A model generated the notes under the pieces. The model worked only from the letters and a program-made list of their open reading frames with translations, had not been told where the DNA came from and ran no database searches. A DNA stretch of 64,000 nucleotides from an uncultured Bacteroidales bacterium (lineage in GTDB: Bacteria > Bacteroidota > Bacteroidia > Bacteroidales > Bacteroidaceae), in NCBI GenBank assembly GCA_902799685.1, contig CADCBO010000010.1, positions 17,076 through 81,075 on the forward strand. Direction: 5' to 3'. Numbering within the stretch: position 1 is the first letter of the stretch; each line of letters opens with the position of its first letter. A program made the translations under genes and the position numbers. Of the stretch, positions 1 through 8,014 are shown in pieces.

Positions 1-1952
1 TTGTTGTCCTTTACACGCAAAGCTCGCATGGCGTTGAGGACGGCAAGGACGGTTACTCCTACATCGGCAAAGACCGCCATCCACATTGTGGCCAGGCCGG
101 GTATGGCAAGCAGGAGTACCAGGACTTTGATTCCTATGGCGAACCAGATGTTCTCCTTTGCTATGCGTATTGTGCGACGGGATATTTGAACGGCCAATGC
201 TATCTTGGAGGGTTTGTCATCCATGAGTACAACATCGGCAGCCTCTATGGCGGCATCCGATCCCAATGCACCCATTGCTATTCCGATATCGGCACGGGTA
301 AGCACTGGAGCATCATTAATGCCATCGCCCACAAACGCCAGTGTTCCTTCATTGAGCAGTTTCTCAATCTCCGTAACCTTATCAGCAGGAAGAAGCTGGG
401 CGTGATACTCATTTACCCCTACCTTTTGAGCCACGGCTGCAGCCACATGCTCCTGGTCACCTGTAAGCATAACGGTTCTGTTCACTCCTGCCTTTCGCAA
501 CTGCTCTATCGCAGATACGGCATCATCCTTTACACGGTCAGAGATTACTATATGACCTGAATACCGACCATCAATGGCCACATGGATTATTGTACCTGCG
601 TGATGACAAGGACGCCACTCCGCCCCAACCTTTTCCATCAGTTTGCTGTTACCCACAGCCACACGCTTGCCGTTTACGGTTGCCAGAATTCCGTGTCCGG
701 CGGTCTCCTCAACGTCGGCTATAACGCAGTCATCCTGTTCGTTGGGGTATGCGTTGCGCAATGCCATAGCTATGGGATGGGTTGAATGACGCTCCACATG
801 AGCGGCCAGATGCAAAAGTTCATTATTGTCAATCTCCTGCGGATGTACGGCCGTTACCTCAAACACACCTTCGGTAAGCGTTCCGGTCTTGTCAAACACA
901 ACAGTCTTTACTCCGGCAAGTTTGTCTATCAGGTTGGAACCTTTTATAAGAATACCCTTGCGCGATGCGCCGCCCAGTCCGCCAAAGAATGTGAGCGGAA
1001 CCGATATCACCAGCGCACACGGGCAAGATACCACCAGGAACAACAGTCCGCGATAGATCCAAGTGGCCCAATGGCCTGTTATCAGCCCGGGGATAACAGC
1101 AACCAGCACTGCCAGGCCCACGACTATCGGAGTATAGACTCTTGCAAAACGTGTTATGAAACTCTCGCTGCGGCTCTTGCTCTCGGCTGCATTCTCTACA
1201 AGGTCAAGAATTTTAGATACCGTTGATTCGGCAAATGCCTTTGTGGTACGCACCTTAAGCACGCCACTCAGGTTAACGCAACCTGACAGGATTTCATCGC
1301 CTTCGGAAATGCTGCGTGGAACGCTCTCACCAGTAAGAGCGACCGTATCAAGACTTGATTTGCCCTCTAAAACAATACCGTCCATAGGAACCTTCTCACC
1401 GGGACGGATTACTATTATATCGCCCACATTTACTGTATCCGGCGCAACGGTAAAGAGTTCTCCGTCACGTTCCACATGTGCTGTATCGGGACGTATATCC
1501 ATCAGATGCGATATGGACTTGCGGCTACGTCCCTCGGCCACCTCCTCAAACATCTCACCTATCTGGAAGAAAAGCATTACGAATACAGCCTCGGCAAATT
1601 GAGTTTCGGCCCCAGGCATGAATCCAATTGCCAGCGCACCTATCGTAGCTATGCTCATAAGGAAGTCCTCGCTCAGTGCCTCACCCTCAAACAGACCTTC
1701 GGCGGCCTCCTTCAGGGTCTCCCAACCAACAATAAGATAAGAAACCAGGAACAGCAGCAGATACTGCCAGTCCTGCCACGCAGTCTTTTTCTCGATGATT
1801 ACAGCTGCAATAAGCAGTATTGTAGCGGCAATAATCCTGATTATACGGCCTCTGCCCTCCTCTTCCTCTTCATGATGATGCTCGTGGCCGTGCTCATGAT
1901 GATGCTCATGCTCGCAGCATTCATTCTCGTGATGATGATGTTCGTGTATCAT
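1..1952 (-). CDS. Heavy-metal-translocating P-type ATPase (Zn/Cd/Co type), 3' end cut by window
   Basis: Inner-membrane pump that exports soft divalent metals using ATP. Read on the minus strand from ATG at 1952, the frame stays open to base 1, so the C-terminus is missing. The first 27 residues hold 14 histidines plus a Cys-Cys pair and then an acidic run; the usual HMA domain (CxxC) is absent, so this tail is the likely cytosolic metal sensor or binder. Downstream are transmembrane helices, the TGES actuator loop, the intramembrane SCPCALV motif (C310-P311-C312), the phosphorylation site DKTGT (D354) and the VGDGINDAP hinge. The CPC followed by ALVISVP favours a Zn/Cd/Pb rather than Cu transporter (family knowledge). 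A TAnnTTTG -7 element lies 26 bases upstream, back to back with the next gene's promoter. The metal specificity is inferred. Confidence 0.93.
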   Translation of the reverse strand, partial: MIHEHHHHENECCEHEHHHEHGHEHHHEEEEEGRGRIIRIIAATILLIAAVIIEKKTAWQDWQYLLLFLVSYLIVGWETLKEAAEGLFEGEALSEDFLMSIATIGALAIGFMPGAETQFAEAVFVMLFFQIGEMFEEVAEGRSRKSISHLMDIRPDTAHVERDGELFTVAPDTVNVGDIIVIRPGEKVPMDGIVLEGKSSLDTVALTGESVPRSISEGDEILSGCVNLSGVLKVRTTKAFAESTVSKILDLVENAAESKSRSESFITRFARVYTPIVVGLAVLVAVIPGLITGHWATWIYRGLLFLVVSCPCALVISVPLTFFGGLGGASRKGILIKGSNLIDKLAGVKTVVFDKTGTLTEGVFEVTAVHPQEIDNNELLHLAAHVERHSTHPIAMALRNAYPNEQDDCVIADVEETAGHGILATVNGKRVAVGNSKLMEKVGAEWRPCHHAGTIIHVAIDGRYSGHIVISDRVKDDAVSAIEQLRKAGVNRTVMLTGDQEHVAAAVAQKVGVNEYHAQLLPADKVTEIEKLLNEGTLAFVGDGINDAPVLTRADIGIAMGALGSDAAIEAADVVLMDDKPSKIALAVQISRRTIRIAKENIWFAIGIKVLVLLLAIPGLATMWMAVFADVGVTVLAVLNAMRALRVKDN

Positions 1953-1978
1953 ATAGCGTATTTTTTTGATTTCCGCTG

Positions 1979-1986
1979 CAAAGGTA
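1979..1986 (-). promoter_or_regulatory. -7 promoter element of the P-type ATPase
   Basis: TACCTTTG on the minus strand matches the Bacteroidetes TAnnTTTG -7 consensus, 26 bases ahead of the ATPase start codon. No convincing -33 TTTG at the standard distance was seen. Confidence 0.55.
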
Positions 1987-2067
1987 CTGACCACCCTATG
2001 CAACCCGGTTGCAAAAGCGTTACGTTACAGTTACGCCTTAACATGATGCAGGTCCGGGATAATCAAT

Positions 2068-2075
2068 TAATTTTG
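2068..2075 (+). promoter_or_regulatory. -7 promoter element of the HTH-DUF805 gene
   Basis: TAATTTTG fits TAnnTTTG and sits 22 bases ahead of the ATG at 2098. Together with the minus-strand element at 1979-1986 it makes the 1953-2097 gap a divergent promoter region. Confidence 0.5.
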
Positions 2076-2097
2076 TCCTTAAATTCAATAGTTGATT

Positions 2098-3144
2098 ATG
2101 GAAGATTTGACATCATTGCTTGCAGATTGTTCGGCCGTTTTCAAACAGACCGAAGAGTACCGTATCCTCAAGACCTACCGTACGCGTGACAACCGGCTCA
2201 CTTTTGACGAACGTCTGGCTATAGCCAAGTGTGTGGAACGCTCGTTCATGCCATTCTTTGACCTTATGAAAGCCGATGTCCCCACACTTACCGATTCCGA
2301 TATGCTGTTTTGCGCATTGAGCGTGCAGGGATTTGAGACGGTAGCCATAGCGGAATGCCTCACCGTTACGAAAGACGCCATCCGGATGCGTAAGTTCCGA
2401 CTGCGCGAGAAACTGCCCGAGAAGTGGTTCACACTCCTGTACCCCGAACAGAAACGTAACAGTTCGGAAAACGTTACGTCACAAAATCCCGCAGAACCTG
2501 CAGCCGAGATACCTTTGCCCTCAGAACAAATTCAAAAAGCAAACGGTATGAAAGAAAAAATGTCATTCGGTAAAGCTGTCGCTGCATGCTTCAGCAAGTA
2601 TTTCTCCCTTAAGGGACGCGCCCGCCGCGCGGAGTACTGGAACTTCTATCTGTTCCAATTGATTATTATTTATTCCTATCTCATCTTGACGACTGTCATA
2701 CGAGGCCTTGCATGTTCACATATGGCCGAGTCGGCAGCAACAATCTGCAACAACCTTATGACCACTTTCCAATGGATAATTGATGTGGCTCTACTTATTC
2801 CCATGTTCACTGTCACCGTACGCAGGCTTCATGACCGGGATGACAACGGGTGGCTGGCTATCCTGCTGGTACTTATACCTTGGGTTATTATCAGTGTATC
2901 AGGTATTCTCATTCAGCATTATGATACCACATATTTGACAAGTGGAGAAGCTTCACCATCAGCCGTAGCCGGGGCAATCACAGAATTCTTTGTTCCATTC
3001 ATATTCATGGTGTTGCTTTCCAAGGCTGTCATTATAATAAGGATAATCCTCTTTACAAAACCCGGAACCGAGGGTCCCAACTCATTCGGTCCCGATCCAG
3101 TCCGCATCATTCCGGATTCTACTGAATCAGAGTCAAACAATTAA
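2098..3144 (+). CDS. HTH domain fused to DUF805 membrane domain
   Basis: A 348-residue protein. The first ~115 residues resemble the helix-turn-helix end of Bacteroidetes regulators: a stretch around residues 62-105 (DSDMLFCALSVQGFETVAIA, then a KDAIRMRKFRLREKLP segment) looks like a LuxR/sigma-70-region-4-like recognition unit. After a polar linker (~115-150), the rest is DUF805: a short amphipathic RARRAEYW start, then four hydrophobic segments, with the family's typical RRLHDRDDNGWLAIL motif between the second and third. ATG at 2098 is preferred to the in-frame TTG at 2092 because of the promoter spacing. The lipoprotein gene follows after 15 bases, so the two are probably co-transcribed. 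A membrane-anchored regulator is one reading; the function is unknown. Confidence 0.85.
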   Translation: MEDLTSLLADCSAVFKQTEEYRILKTYRTRDNRLTFDERLAIAKCVERSFMPFFDLMKADVPTLTDSDMLFCALSVQGFETVAIAECLTVTKDAIRMRKFRLREKLPEKWFTLLYPEQKRNSSENVTSQNPAEPAAEIPLPSEQIQKANGMKEKMSFGKAVAACFSKYFSLKGRARRAEYWNFYLFQLIIIYSYLILTTVIRGLACSHMAESAATICNNLMTTFQWIIDVALLIPMFTVTVRRLHDRDDNGWLAILLVLIPWVIISVSGILIQHYDTTYLTSGEASPSAVAGAITEFFVPFIFMVLLSKAVIIIRIILFTKPGTEGPNSFGPDPVRIIPDSTESESNN

Positions 3145-3159
3145 TTAAAGAAGTACAAA

Positions 3160-4305
3160 ATGAAAAAGATATTATATATAATTTGCCTGCTTCCATTGTT
3201 GGCAGGTTGTTCGGACAGCAAGAAAACTGCAATACTGTTATCGGATGACATTATTGAGGAGGTGAATTTTGAGGATATTGCTTCCGAAATCCGGGTGTTC
3301 AGTGTAAAGTGTTCCGAGCCGATGAAAGGAATAGAGATGTTTTATGGAATTGGCGATTTCATTTTCGGTATATCTGAGGATCACCATACCCTATATTGGA
3401 TCAAGGGTGATAAGGTTGTGTCAAAGCTTGACAAATACGGCCGAGGTCATGGTGAATATCTGTATATTGAAGGTATAGCATACGCTCCGGAGGACAGCAT
3501 CCTGTTTGTCCGGACTACTGACAGCCGGCTCATCCGGTACCAGGGATTGAACTGCACATTTATAGGTGAAACGCAGAAATTCCCTTCTGCGAGCCCGTTT
3601 ATTGCCGTAGACAGCAAGACAATACTGGCTAATAGCGCTATTTTGGGAGATGACAGGAATCATCAGGGCCTCTGTCTTATTGACGTAGAAACCGGTCAGA
3701 TGACAAAAGAGATAATCCTGATGGATAATGCACAGAATCTTTTCTTCTCAGAGGTACTGTACCAGAGCGGCGATTCCGTGGTATTCATTGTTCCCGGACC
3801 TGGTAATGATGACAGCAAGGTGTATCTGTACAATGATGACAAACTGAGTAACCTGCTTAATTTCAACTATGATAACAAATGGAGAGTTCCCGAAAGCATA
3901 CTTATAAGGGAAGTGCCCGCTAACTGGACAGAAGATTTCAGTATAGTTCAGAAAGTACAGGAAATGTGTTCTTACAGGATGAACGAATCCAATTGCACCG
4001 GTGGAGAGTGGGTGTGCTGTCATGACGGCAGACTGATGTTTTGGAGCATATATAGTTTTGAGAACATGGTACTGAATGTAGCCAAGGGCAGTAATGTAAA
4101 GCGTTACAGCGTAACAATGCCGGGATTTGACGGCTGCCTGTTCCCGCTGGGCACATTCGGAGACTATTATATAACCGGATTCAATGTCGAACTGGGACGT
4201 TCAATCGGCGATGAAAGCAAGCTCTCTCCTTTAGGAAAACGCATACAGCAGGAAATCGATAAAAGCGACGGCAATCCCGTATTAATGACGTATCGCATAA
4301 AATAA
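3160..4305 (+). CDS. 6-bladed beta-propeller lipoprotein
   Basis: A 381-residue lipoprotein with a signal peptide ending in a lipobox (LLAGC, lipidated Cys near residue 16), so it should be anchored on the periplasmic or outer-membrane side. The body has the repeated WIKGDKVVSKLDKYGRGHGEY-type blade found in the 6-bladed propeller (BF3164-like) lipoproteins of Bacteroidales; the conserved G.G.GEY tract and the C-terminal NPVLMTYRIK ending are shared with the paralogues ending at 5027 and 14494. Binding partner and ligand are unknown. It follows the HTH-DUF805 gene by 15 bases and is convergent with the SprT-like gene, 13 bases apart. Confidence 0.85.
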   Translation: MKKILYIICLLPLLAGCSDSKKTAILLSDDIIEEVNFEDIASEIRVFSVKCSEPMKGIEMFYGIGDFIFGISEDHHTLYWIKGDKVVSKLDKYGRGHGEYLYIEGIAYAPEDSILFVRTTDSRLIRYQGLNCTFIGETQKFPSASPFIAVDSKTILANSAILGDDRNHQGLCLIDVETGQMTKEIILMDNAQNLFFSEVLYQSGDSVVFIVPGPGNDDSKVYLYNDDKLSNLLNFNYDNKWRVPESILIREVPANWTEDFSIVQKVQEMCSYRMNESNCTGGEWVCCHDGRLMFWSIYSFENMVLNVAKGSNVKRYSVTMPGFDGCLFPLGTFGDYYITGFNVELGRSIGDESKLSPLGKRIQQEIDKSDGNPVLMTYRIK

Positions 4306-4318
4306 AAAATCCAAAGAA

Positions 4319-4984
4319 TCAGAACTTATCTGTAAGTTTATCACAATCGGGAATATGCAAAGCCATTATTTCGGGATCCAGGAAATAGACCTTGAATGCT
4401 GACGAACTGGGAAAGCGGTTGAAGAAGGGATCTGTAGTTTGATAGAACTTTATGGAGCTGACTTTGCCGCTTGCCATCATGCCGCGGCGATAACGGCGGA
4501 TATGACGTTCCAAGCAGGGAATTACCTTGATACCTGTGCGACCATCTTTCAAAACCACTCTTGCCACTACGTGTTTCTTGGGCCGATTATCGATTGCCTG
4601 CTCCAGTTGCTCAGCGCTGAGACGATGTGACACGCGGATATTGCGGCCAAATCGCTGATTGATATCGGTCATCATCTTTCGGAACAGCGGGCTGTGGCCG
4701 GGCATATCGTCCGGACTGAAAAGGCCTATCCAATAATGTATCATCTCATGGATTATGGTGTCATCAAGTTCATCCTGAGACAAATCAATACGGCGGCTTA
4801 TGCGCAGCTTGAAATCATAATACTCCCGCTTGCCGTTCCATTTAAAACGATTGCGATACAAACACACGCCCAAATAAGACTTGGCATTGGTAACAGATAT
4901 AGGAAGTTCAGGAAGCTTACCGTCAAACATTCGGCGGTTAAACTCCCTGAACTTTTCCTGAACGTATGCTATATCTGCCTTCAT
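4319..4984 (-). CDS. SprT-like zinc metalloprotease domain protein
   Basis: A 221-residue cytoplasmic protein of the SprT/Spartan-like fold. The zinc site is complete: HEMIH with H79, E80 and H83, and a third ligand H97 in the GHSPLF motif 14 residues later. The upstream segment with the ITNAKSYLG and YYDFKLRIS strands is typical of the family. Bacterial SprT-like proteins have no established substrate; the eukaryotic relative degrades DNA-protein crosslinks. The C-terminal 90 residues lack the four-cysteine zinc ribbon of E. coli SprT and look like a separate small domain. The ATG at 4984 is used rather than the TTG one codon upstream. It appears to be a single-gene unit. Confidence 0.88.
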   Translation of the reverse strand: MKADIAYVQEKFREFNRRMFDGKLPELPISVTNAKSYLGVCLYRNRFKWNGKREYYDFKLRISRRIDLSQDELDDTIIHEMIHYWIGLFSPDDMPGHSPLFRKMMTDINQRFGRNIRVSHRLSAEQLEQAIDNRPKKHVVARVVLKDGRTGIKVIPCLERHIRRYRRGMMASGKVSSIKFYQTTDPFFNRFPSSSAFKVYFLDPEIMALHIPDCDKLTDKF

Positions 4985-5026
4985 CAACTTTCAATTACAG
5001 AGCATAAAGGTAGCGAATAATTGTAT

Positions 5027-5518
5027 TTACTTTATATGATATATCAAAAGTGACGGATTTTCACTATTGCCAATAGCTTTAAGTTTAGCTCTATCGGCAG
5101 AACTGTAATTAGTTTTACTTTCTAACCGATCATTAGCCAAATCAGCATCAATTACTCCAATGATTACATTTTTATCGCCACTGCCAACAAACTTTGAAGG
5201 TAGGATAAAGCCAAGATTTGATGTGCTGTTTGTATATCCTATCCACTTGTTGTTCTTCTTTTCATATACAAACATTCCATAATTCTCACCTGGAAATGAA
5301 AGGAAATAGTAATCCTTTGTATCTATTCCATATGAAGGTATGTAACCCATTATTTTGGTATCCATATTAATTATTCTCGTATCTTTTCTAGATAAAGATG
5401 GCATAAAAGGTATTGAAATCTTTCTTGAAACAGAACCATCGTATAACGCATACAGACGATTGTCAAAGGACCTGACATGATATATAGTACAATTGGGGTC
5501 TGACCCCTTTTGTATCAT
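5027..5518 (-). pseudogene. C-terminal remnant of a 6-bladed beta-propeller lipoprotein
   Basis: This 163-codon frame matches only the last blades of the propeller lipoproteins elsewhere in the window (compare its NPSLLIYHIK end with NPVLMTYRIK and NPVLIEFRFK). It has no signal peptide or lipobox. Its ATG and first ~10 codons (MIQKGSDPNC) are not propeller sequence: they are one face of the palindromic repeat at 5488-5518, and genuine propeller sequence begins right after it. The in-frame codon upstream is the stop of the neighbouring gene. The gene therefore seems to have lost its 5' two-thirds where the repeat-bracketed unit 5488-6623 now sits. No N-terminal part was found on the far side of that unit. 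Confidence 0.8.
5488..5518. repeat. Palindromic repeat copy A (TGATACAA arm type)
   Basis: Inverted arms TACAA...TTGTA enclose the core GGGGTC-T-GACCCC. It is in direct orientation with copy B at 6583-6623 and shares its ATTGGGGTCTG and TTTTGTATCATTTTG segments. The left arm is cut short after TACAA, exactly where propeller-gene coding sequence begins. It could also act as a hairpin terminator for the gene to its right. Confidence 0.8.
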
Positions 5519-5524
5519 TTTGCG

Positions 5525-6505
5525 CTACTCGTACGTCCAGACGGTTTTGGAAGATAACTTGCGGGACAAGGGAAGGAACGAATAACTGTAGTGGGTTTCT
5601 TCTAAGGGATCGCCGGTTTCAAGGTCATATTCGTGTTTCACAAGCGCCTCCCTCCATGTCAAGCCGTGTTTTATATGGTATTCAACCAGTTTTGTTCTTA
5701 AACCACTTTCGTTGTAAACGTATTTGACTTTAAGGTAAGGTCTTTCCTTATACTTTCCTTTCTTGTATTTATTGTCCAAATATGTGGCTATCACACGTCT
5801 TTTGGCATACCTGTATCTGTATGAATTATAGGAGGGATGTTCATCGTCTGTCCCATCAAGATAAAATTGCTCCTCGTATATTGTTCGGCCCTTTTCATCA
5901 AAATTCTTATTAGTCAAGTAATAAATGACGGCAGGCGAATCGTCTTCCTGATATGTCATTATGCGTGTGGTTTGCAAGCCATCGGCAGAATACGCCATAC
6001 TGTCAACTCTCTGTACTACAACGCCTTCCCTTTCCGAAATAACAGATCTTTTGACTGTTTGGCGCCCCAGTGAATCATAGATATAATAGGAATATCGGCC
6101 ATTGTCTGTTTCCTCCAGGATCCTGCCTTGTTCATCGGACCTGCTCCAGCCCCACTCAAACCATTCATCACCGTCAAGAGCATAACTGGAACTAGTGCCG
6201 TCACTGCGGGAAACGAATTTGCTTTTCTTCACCCCCTCCTTCCAGACCGCAGTCACGTACGTCACTTCCTCAATAATGTCACCAACCTGATTTGTCTTAT
6301 ACAAATAATAAGTGGTATCAACATGCTCCAAAGAATAAGACACCCGAGTCATTGAAACCAGTACACTATCCTCATACTGGTAAGTCTCATAGCTGCTAAG
6401 TTTGTCATTAGAATATCTTTCTAACCTTACGAGCCGATGCCCGCTCGCCGATGCACAAACCGTCAACAGCAAACCAAACACACACAGGGCCGATGAAAAT
6501 CTCAT
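5525..6505 (-). CDS. Secreted protein with YD-like repeats, function unknown
   Basis: A 326-residue protein with an N-terminal signal peptide (MRFSSALCVFGLLLTVCASA) and no lipobox. The body is rich in short beta-strand units with Tyr, Asp and Gly turns (YYIYDSLGRQT, NFDEKGRTIYEE, YVYNESGLRTK), reminiscent of RHS/YD-type repeats, so an extracytoplasmic beta-rich protein is likely. No catalytic motif was recognised. It has its own TAnnTTTG promoter (6527-6534). Gene and promoter are enclosed between palindromes A and B, which carry the same arm sequence. This suggests the unit arrived or moved as a block into the remains of a propeller gene. Confidence 0.75.
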   Translation of the reverse strand: MRFSSALCVFGLLLTVCASASGHRLVRLERYSNDKLSSYETYQYEDSVLVSMTRVSYSLEHVDTTYYLYKTNQVGDIIEEVTYVTAVWKEGVKKSKFVSRSDGTSSSYALDGDEWFEWGWSRSDEQGRILEETDNGRYSYYIYDSLGRQTVKRSVISEREGVVVQRVDSMAYSADGLQTTRIMTYQEDDSPAVIYYLTNKNFDEKGRTIYEEQFYLDGTDDEHPSYNSYRYRYAKRRVIATYLDNKYKKGKYKERPYLKVKYVYNESGLRTKLVEYHIKHGLTWREALVKHEYDLETGDPLEETHYSYSFLPLSRKLSSKTVWTYE

Positions 6506-6526
6506 AAACTACTCATTTGTTTGTGA

Positions 6527-6534
6527 CAAAAGTA
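6527..6534 (-). promoter_or_regulatory. -7 promoter element inside the A/B-bracketed unit
   Basis: TACTTTTG on the minus strand, 21 bases ahead of the ATG at 6505 and inside the palindrome pair, so the bracketed unit carries its own promoter. Confidence 0.6.
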
Positions 6535-6582
6535 CTATCCCCATCAGCAACCAGCAAGCCTCCCGCGTTGCAAAATCGTTGC

Positions 6583-6623
6583 AAAATGATACAATTGGGG
6601 TCTGTTCCCTTTTGTATCATTTT
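6583..6623. repeat. Palindromic repeat copy B (TGATACAA arm type)
   Basis: Perfect 12-bp arms AAAATGATACAA / TTGTATCATTTT around a GGGG...CCC core. Same arm and same orientation as copy A, 1.1 kb away. It lies between the bracketed gene's promoter and the 3' end of the aldo/keto reductase gene, where it could also work as a terminator. Confidence 0.85.
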
Positions 6624-6667
6624 GTGATTATCGGCTCAAATGAGAAATATGAGTGGCGCCACCATCC

Positions 6668-8014
6668 CTATAGCGTTTCGCGTTTGAGTGATTCTATGTA
6701 GCGGTCTATGCGACGCAATTCATCTGGAATGCGGATGTTCTGCGGGCAGTCACGCTCACAGCGACGGCAGGCGATGCAGTGATCGGCCTGACGTACTGTG
6801 GGGATAGCCTCGTTGTAGGCCAGCAGATACTTGCGGCGGGCTCGGGCGTAATGCTCCTGCTCCTTGCTCTTTACGTATGTGCCGGCAGTAATGTTGTCAT
6901 TGTAGAATTTGAATATGCCGGGTATGTTGATGCCGTAAGGACAAGGCATGCAGTAATTGCAGGCGGTACACTTGACCAGCGGATAGTCCTCCATCATAGT
7001 GGCAATGTCAAGCAGCATCTTCTTCTCCTCCTCATCCAGCGGCTGGAAATCAAGATAGGTCTCCAGGTTGTCTCGTAGATGCTCCATGTAGGTCATGCCG
7101 CTAAGTGCGGTGAGCACACGCGGGAAACTGCCCACATAGCGGAATGCCCACGACGCAATTGAGCGCTCGGGCTCACGCTCCTTGAGCTTGTCGGCTATCT
7201 GTGCCGGTACGTCCGATAAGGCTCCGCCGCGCAAAGGCTCCATAATTACGATGGGAATCTCACGCTTGTCAAGCTCGGCATAGAGATAATCGGCACGGGT
7301 GTTGCGGCCGTTGGGATGCTCCCAGTCCACATAGTTCATCTGGATCTGTACAAAATCCCAGTGATACTGGTCGTGCAGGGCTATGATCTGGTCAAATCCC
7401 TCCTGATTTCCGTGGAACGAGAATCCCAAATTGCGTATATGGCCGGCCTCACGCTCCTTGAGCAGGAACTCCATTACACCGGTATTCTTAAAACGGGTAT
7501 TGAAATCATTCAGGGTGCCGATACCATGCAGCAGGTAATAATCCAGATGATCGGTCTTGAATATATCAAGTGATTTATGGTACATGGCAACGCAATCATC
7601 ATACGATGTGACGTTGAAAACCGACATCTTGGTGGCAATCAGCCAGCTCTCACGCGGATGGCGGTTAAGTGCCTCAGCAGTAGCGCGCTCGCTGTCACCT
7701 CCCAGATATACGGGCGATGTATCAAAGTAATTCACGCCGTGTTCCAGAGCAAAGTCAACCAGACGGTTTACCTCCTCCTGGTCAATCACGTTCCTACCCT
7801 GCTCGTTACGCTTTTGCGGCCAGCGCATGCAACCGTAACCCAGCACGCCAATGCCGGGATAGTTCTGCAGCATCTTTCCGTGCAGGTCCTTATTTGATGT
7901 GGCTGACTTGCCGGAATTCTTGGCAACATCGGGGGTGCAGGAATCAAGAGCCAGTGCAGCGGCACCTGCGCCCATATATTTTATAAAATCTCTTCTGTCC
8001 ATAGTATCAAGCAT
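6668..8014 (-). CDS. Aldo/keto reductase with C-terminal 4Fe-4S domain and Tat-like signal
   Basis: A 448-residue oxidoreductase. The N-terminus has a twin-arginine motif (MDRRDFIKYMGAG) and a hydrophobic stretch, so export by Tat is expected. The AKR barrel follows with the catalytic set D98, Y103 (DTSPVYLGG), K129 (IATKM) and H163 (LLHG). The C-terminal part carries two ferredoxin-like cysteine clusters, CTACNYCMPCP and CIACRRCERDCP. Proteins of this type are common in anaerobes, with unknown substrate. The start at 8014 overlaps the stop of the upstream polyferredoxin gene by 8 bases (translational coupling); a second ATG at 8002 would put the RR motif at the very N-terminus and is equally possible. 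Electron transfer between the two products is an inference. Confidence 0.9.
   Translation of the reverse strand: MLDTMDRRDFIKYMGAGAAALALDSCTPDVAKNSGKSATSNKDLHGKMLQNYPGIGVLGYGCMRWPQKRNEQGRNVIDQEEVNRLVDFALEHGVNYFDTSPVYLGGDSERATAEALNRHPRESWLIATKMSVFNVTSYDDCVAMYHKSLDIFKTDHLDYYLLHGIGTLNDFNTRFKNTGVMEFLLKEREAGHIRNLGFSFHGNQEGFDQIIALHDQYHWDFVQIQMNYVDWEHPNGRNTRADYLYAELDKREIPIVIMEPLRGGALSDVPAQIADKLKEREPERSIASWAFRYVGSFPRVLTALSGMTYMEHLRDNLETYLDFQPLDEEEKKMLLDIATMMEDYPLVKCTACNYCMPCPYGINIPGIFKFYNDNITAGTYVKSKEQEHYARARRKYLLAYNEAIPTVRQADHCIACRRCERDCPQNIRIPDELRRIDRYIESLKRETL

Noticed and set aside
5027-5518. An intact small gene of 163 codons
   Set aside because: The start codon and first codons belong to palindrome A, there is no signal peptide, and the rest matches only the C-terminus of propeller lipoproteins.
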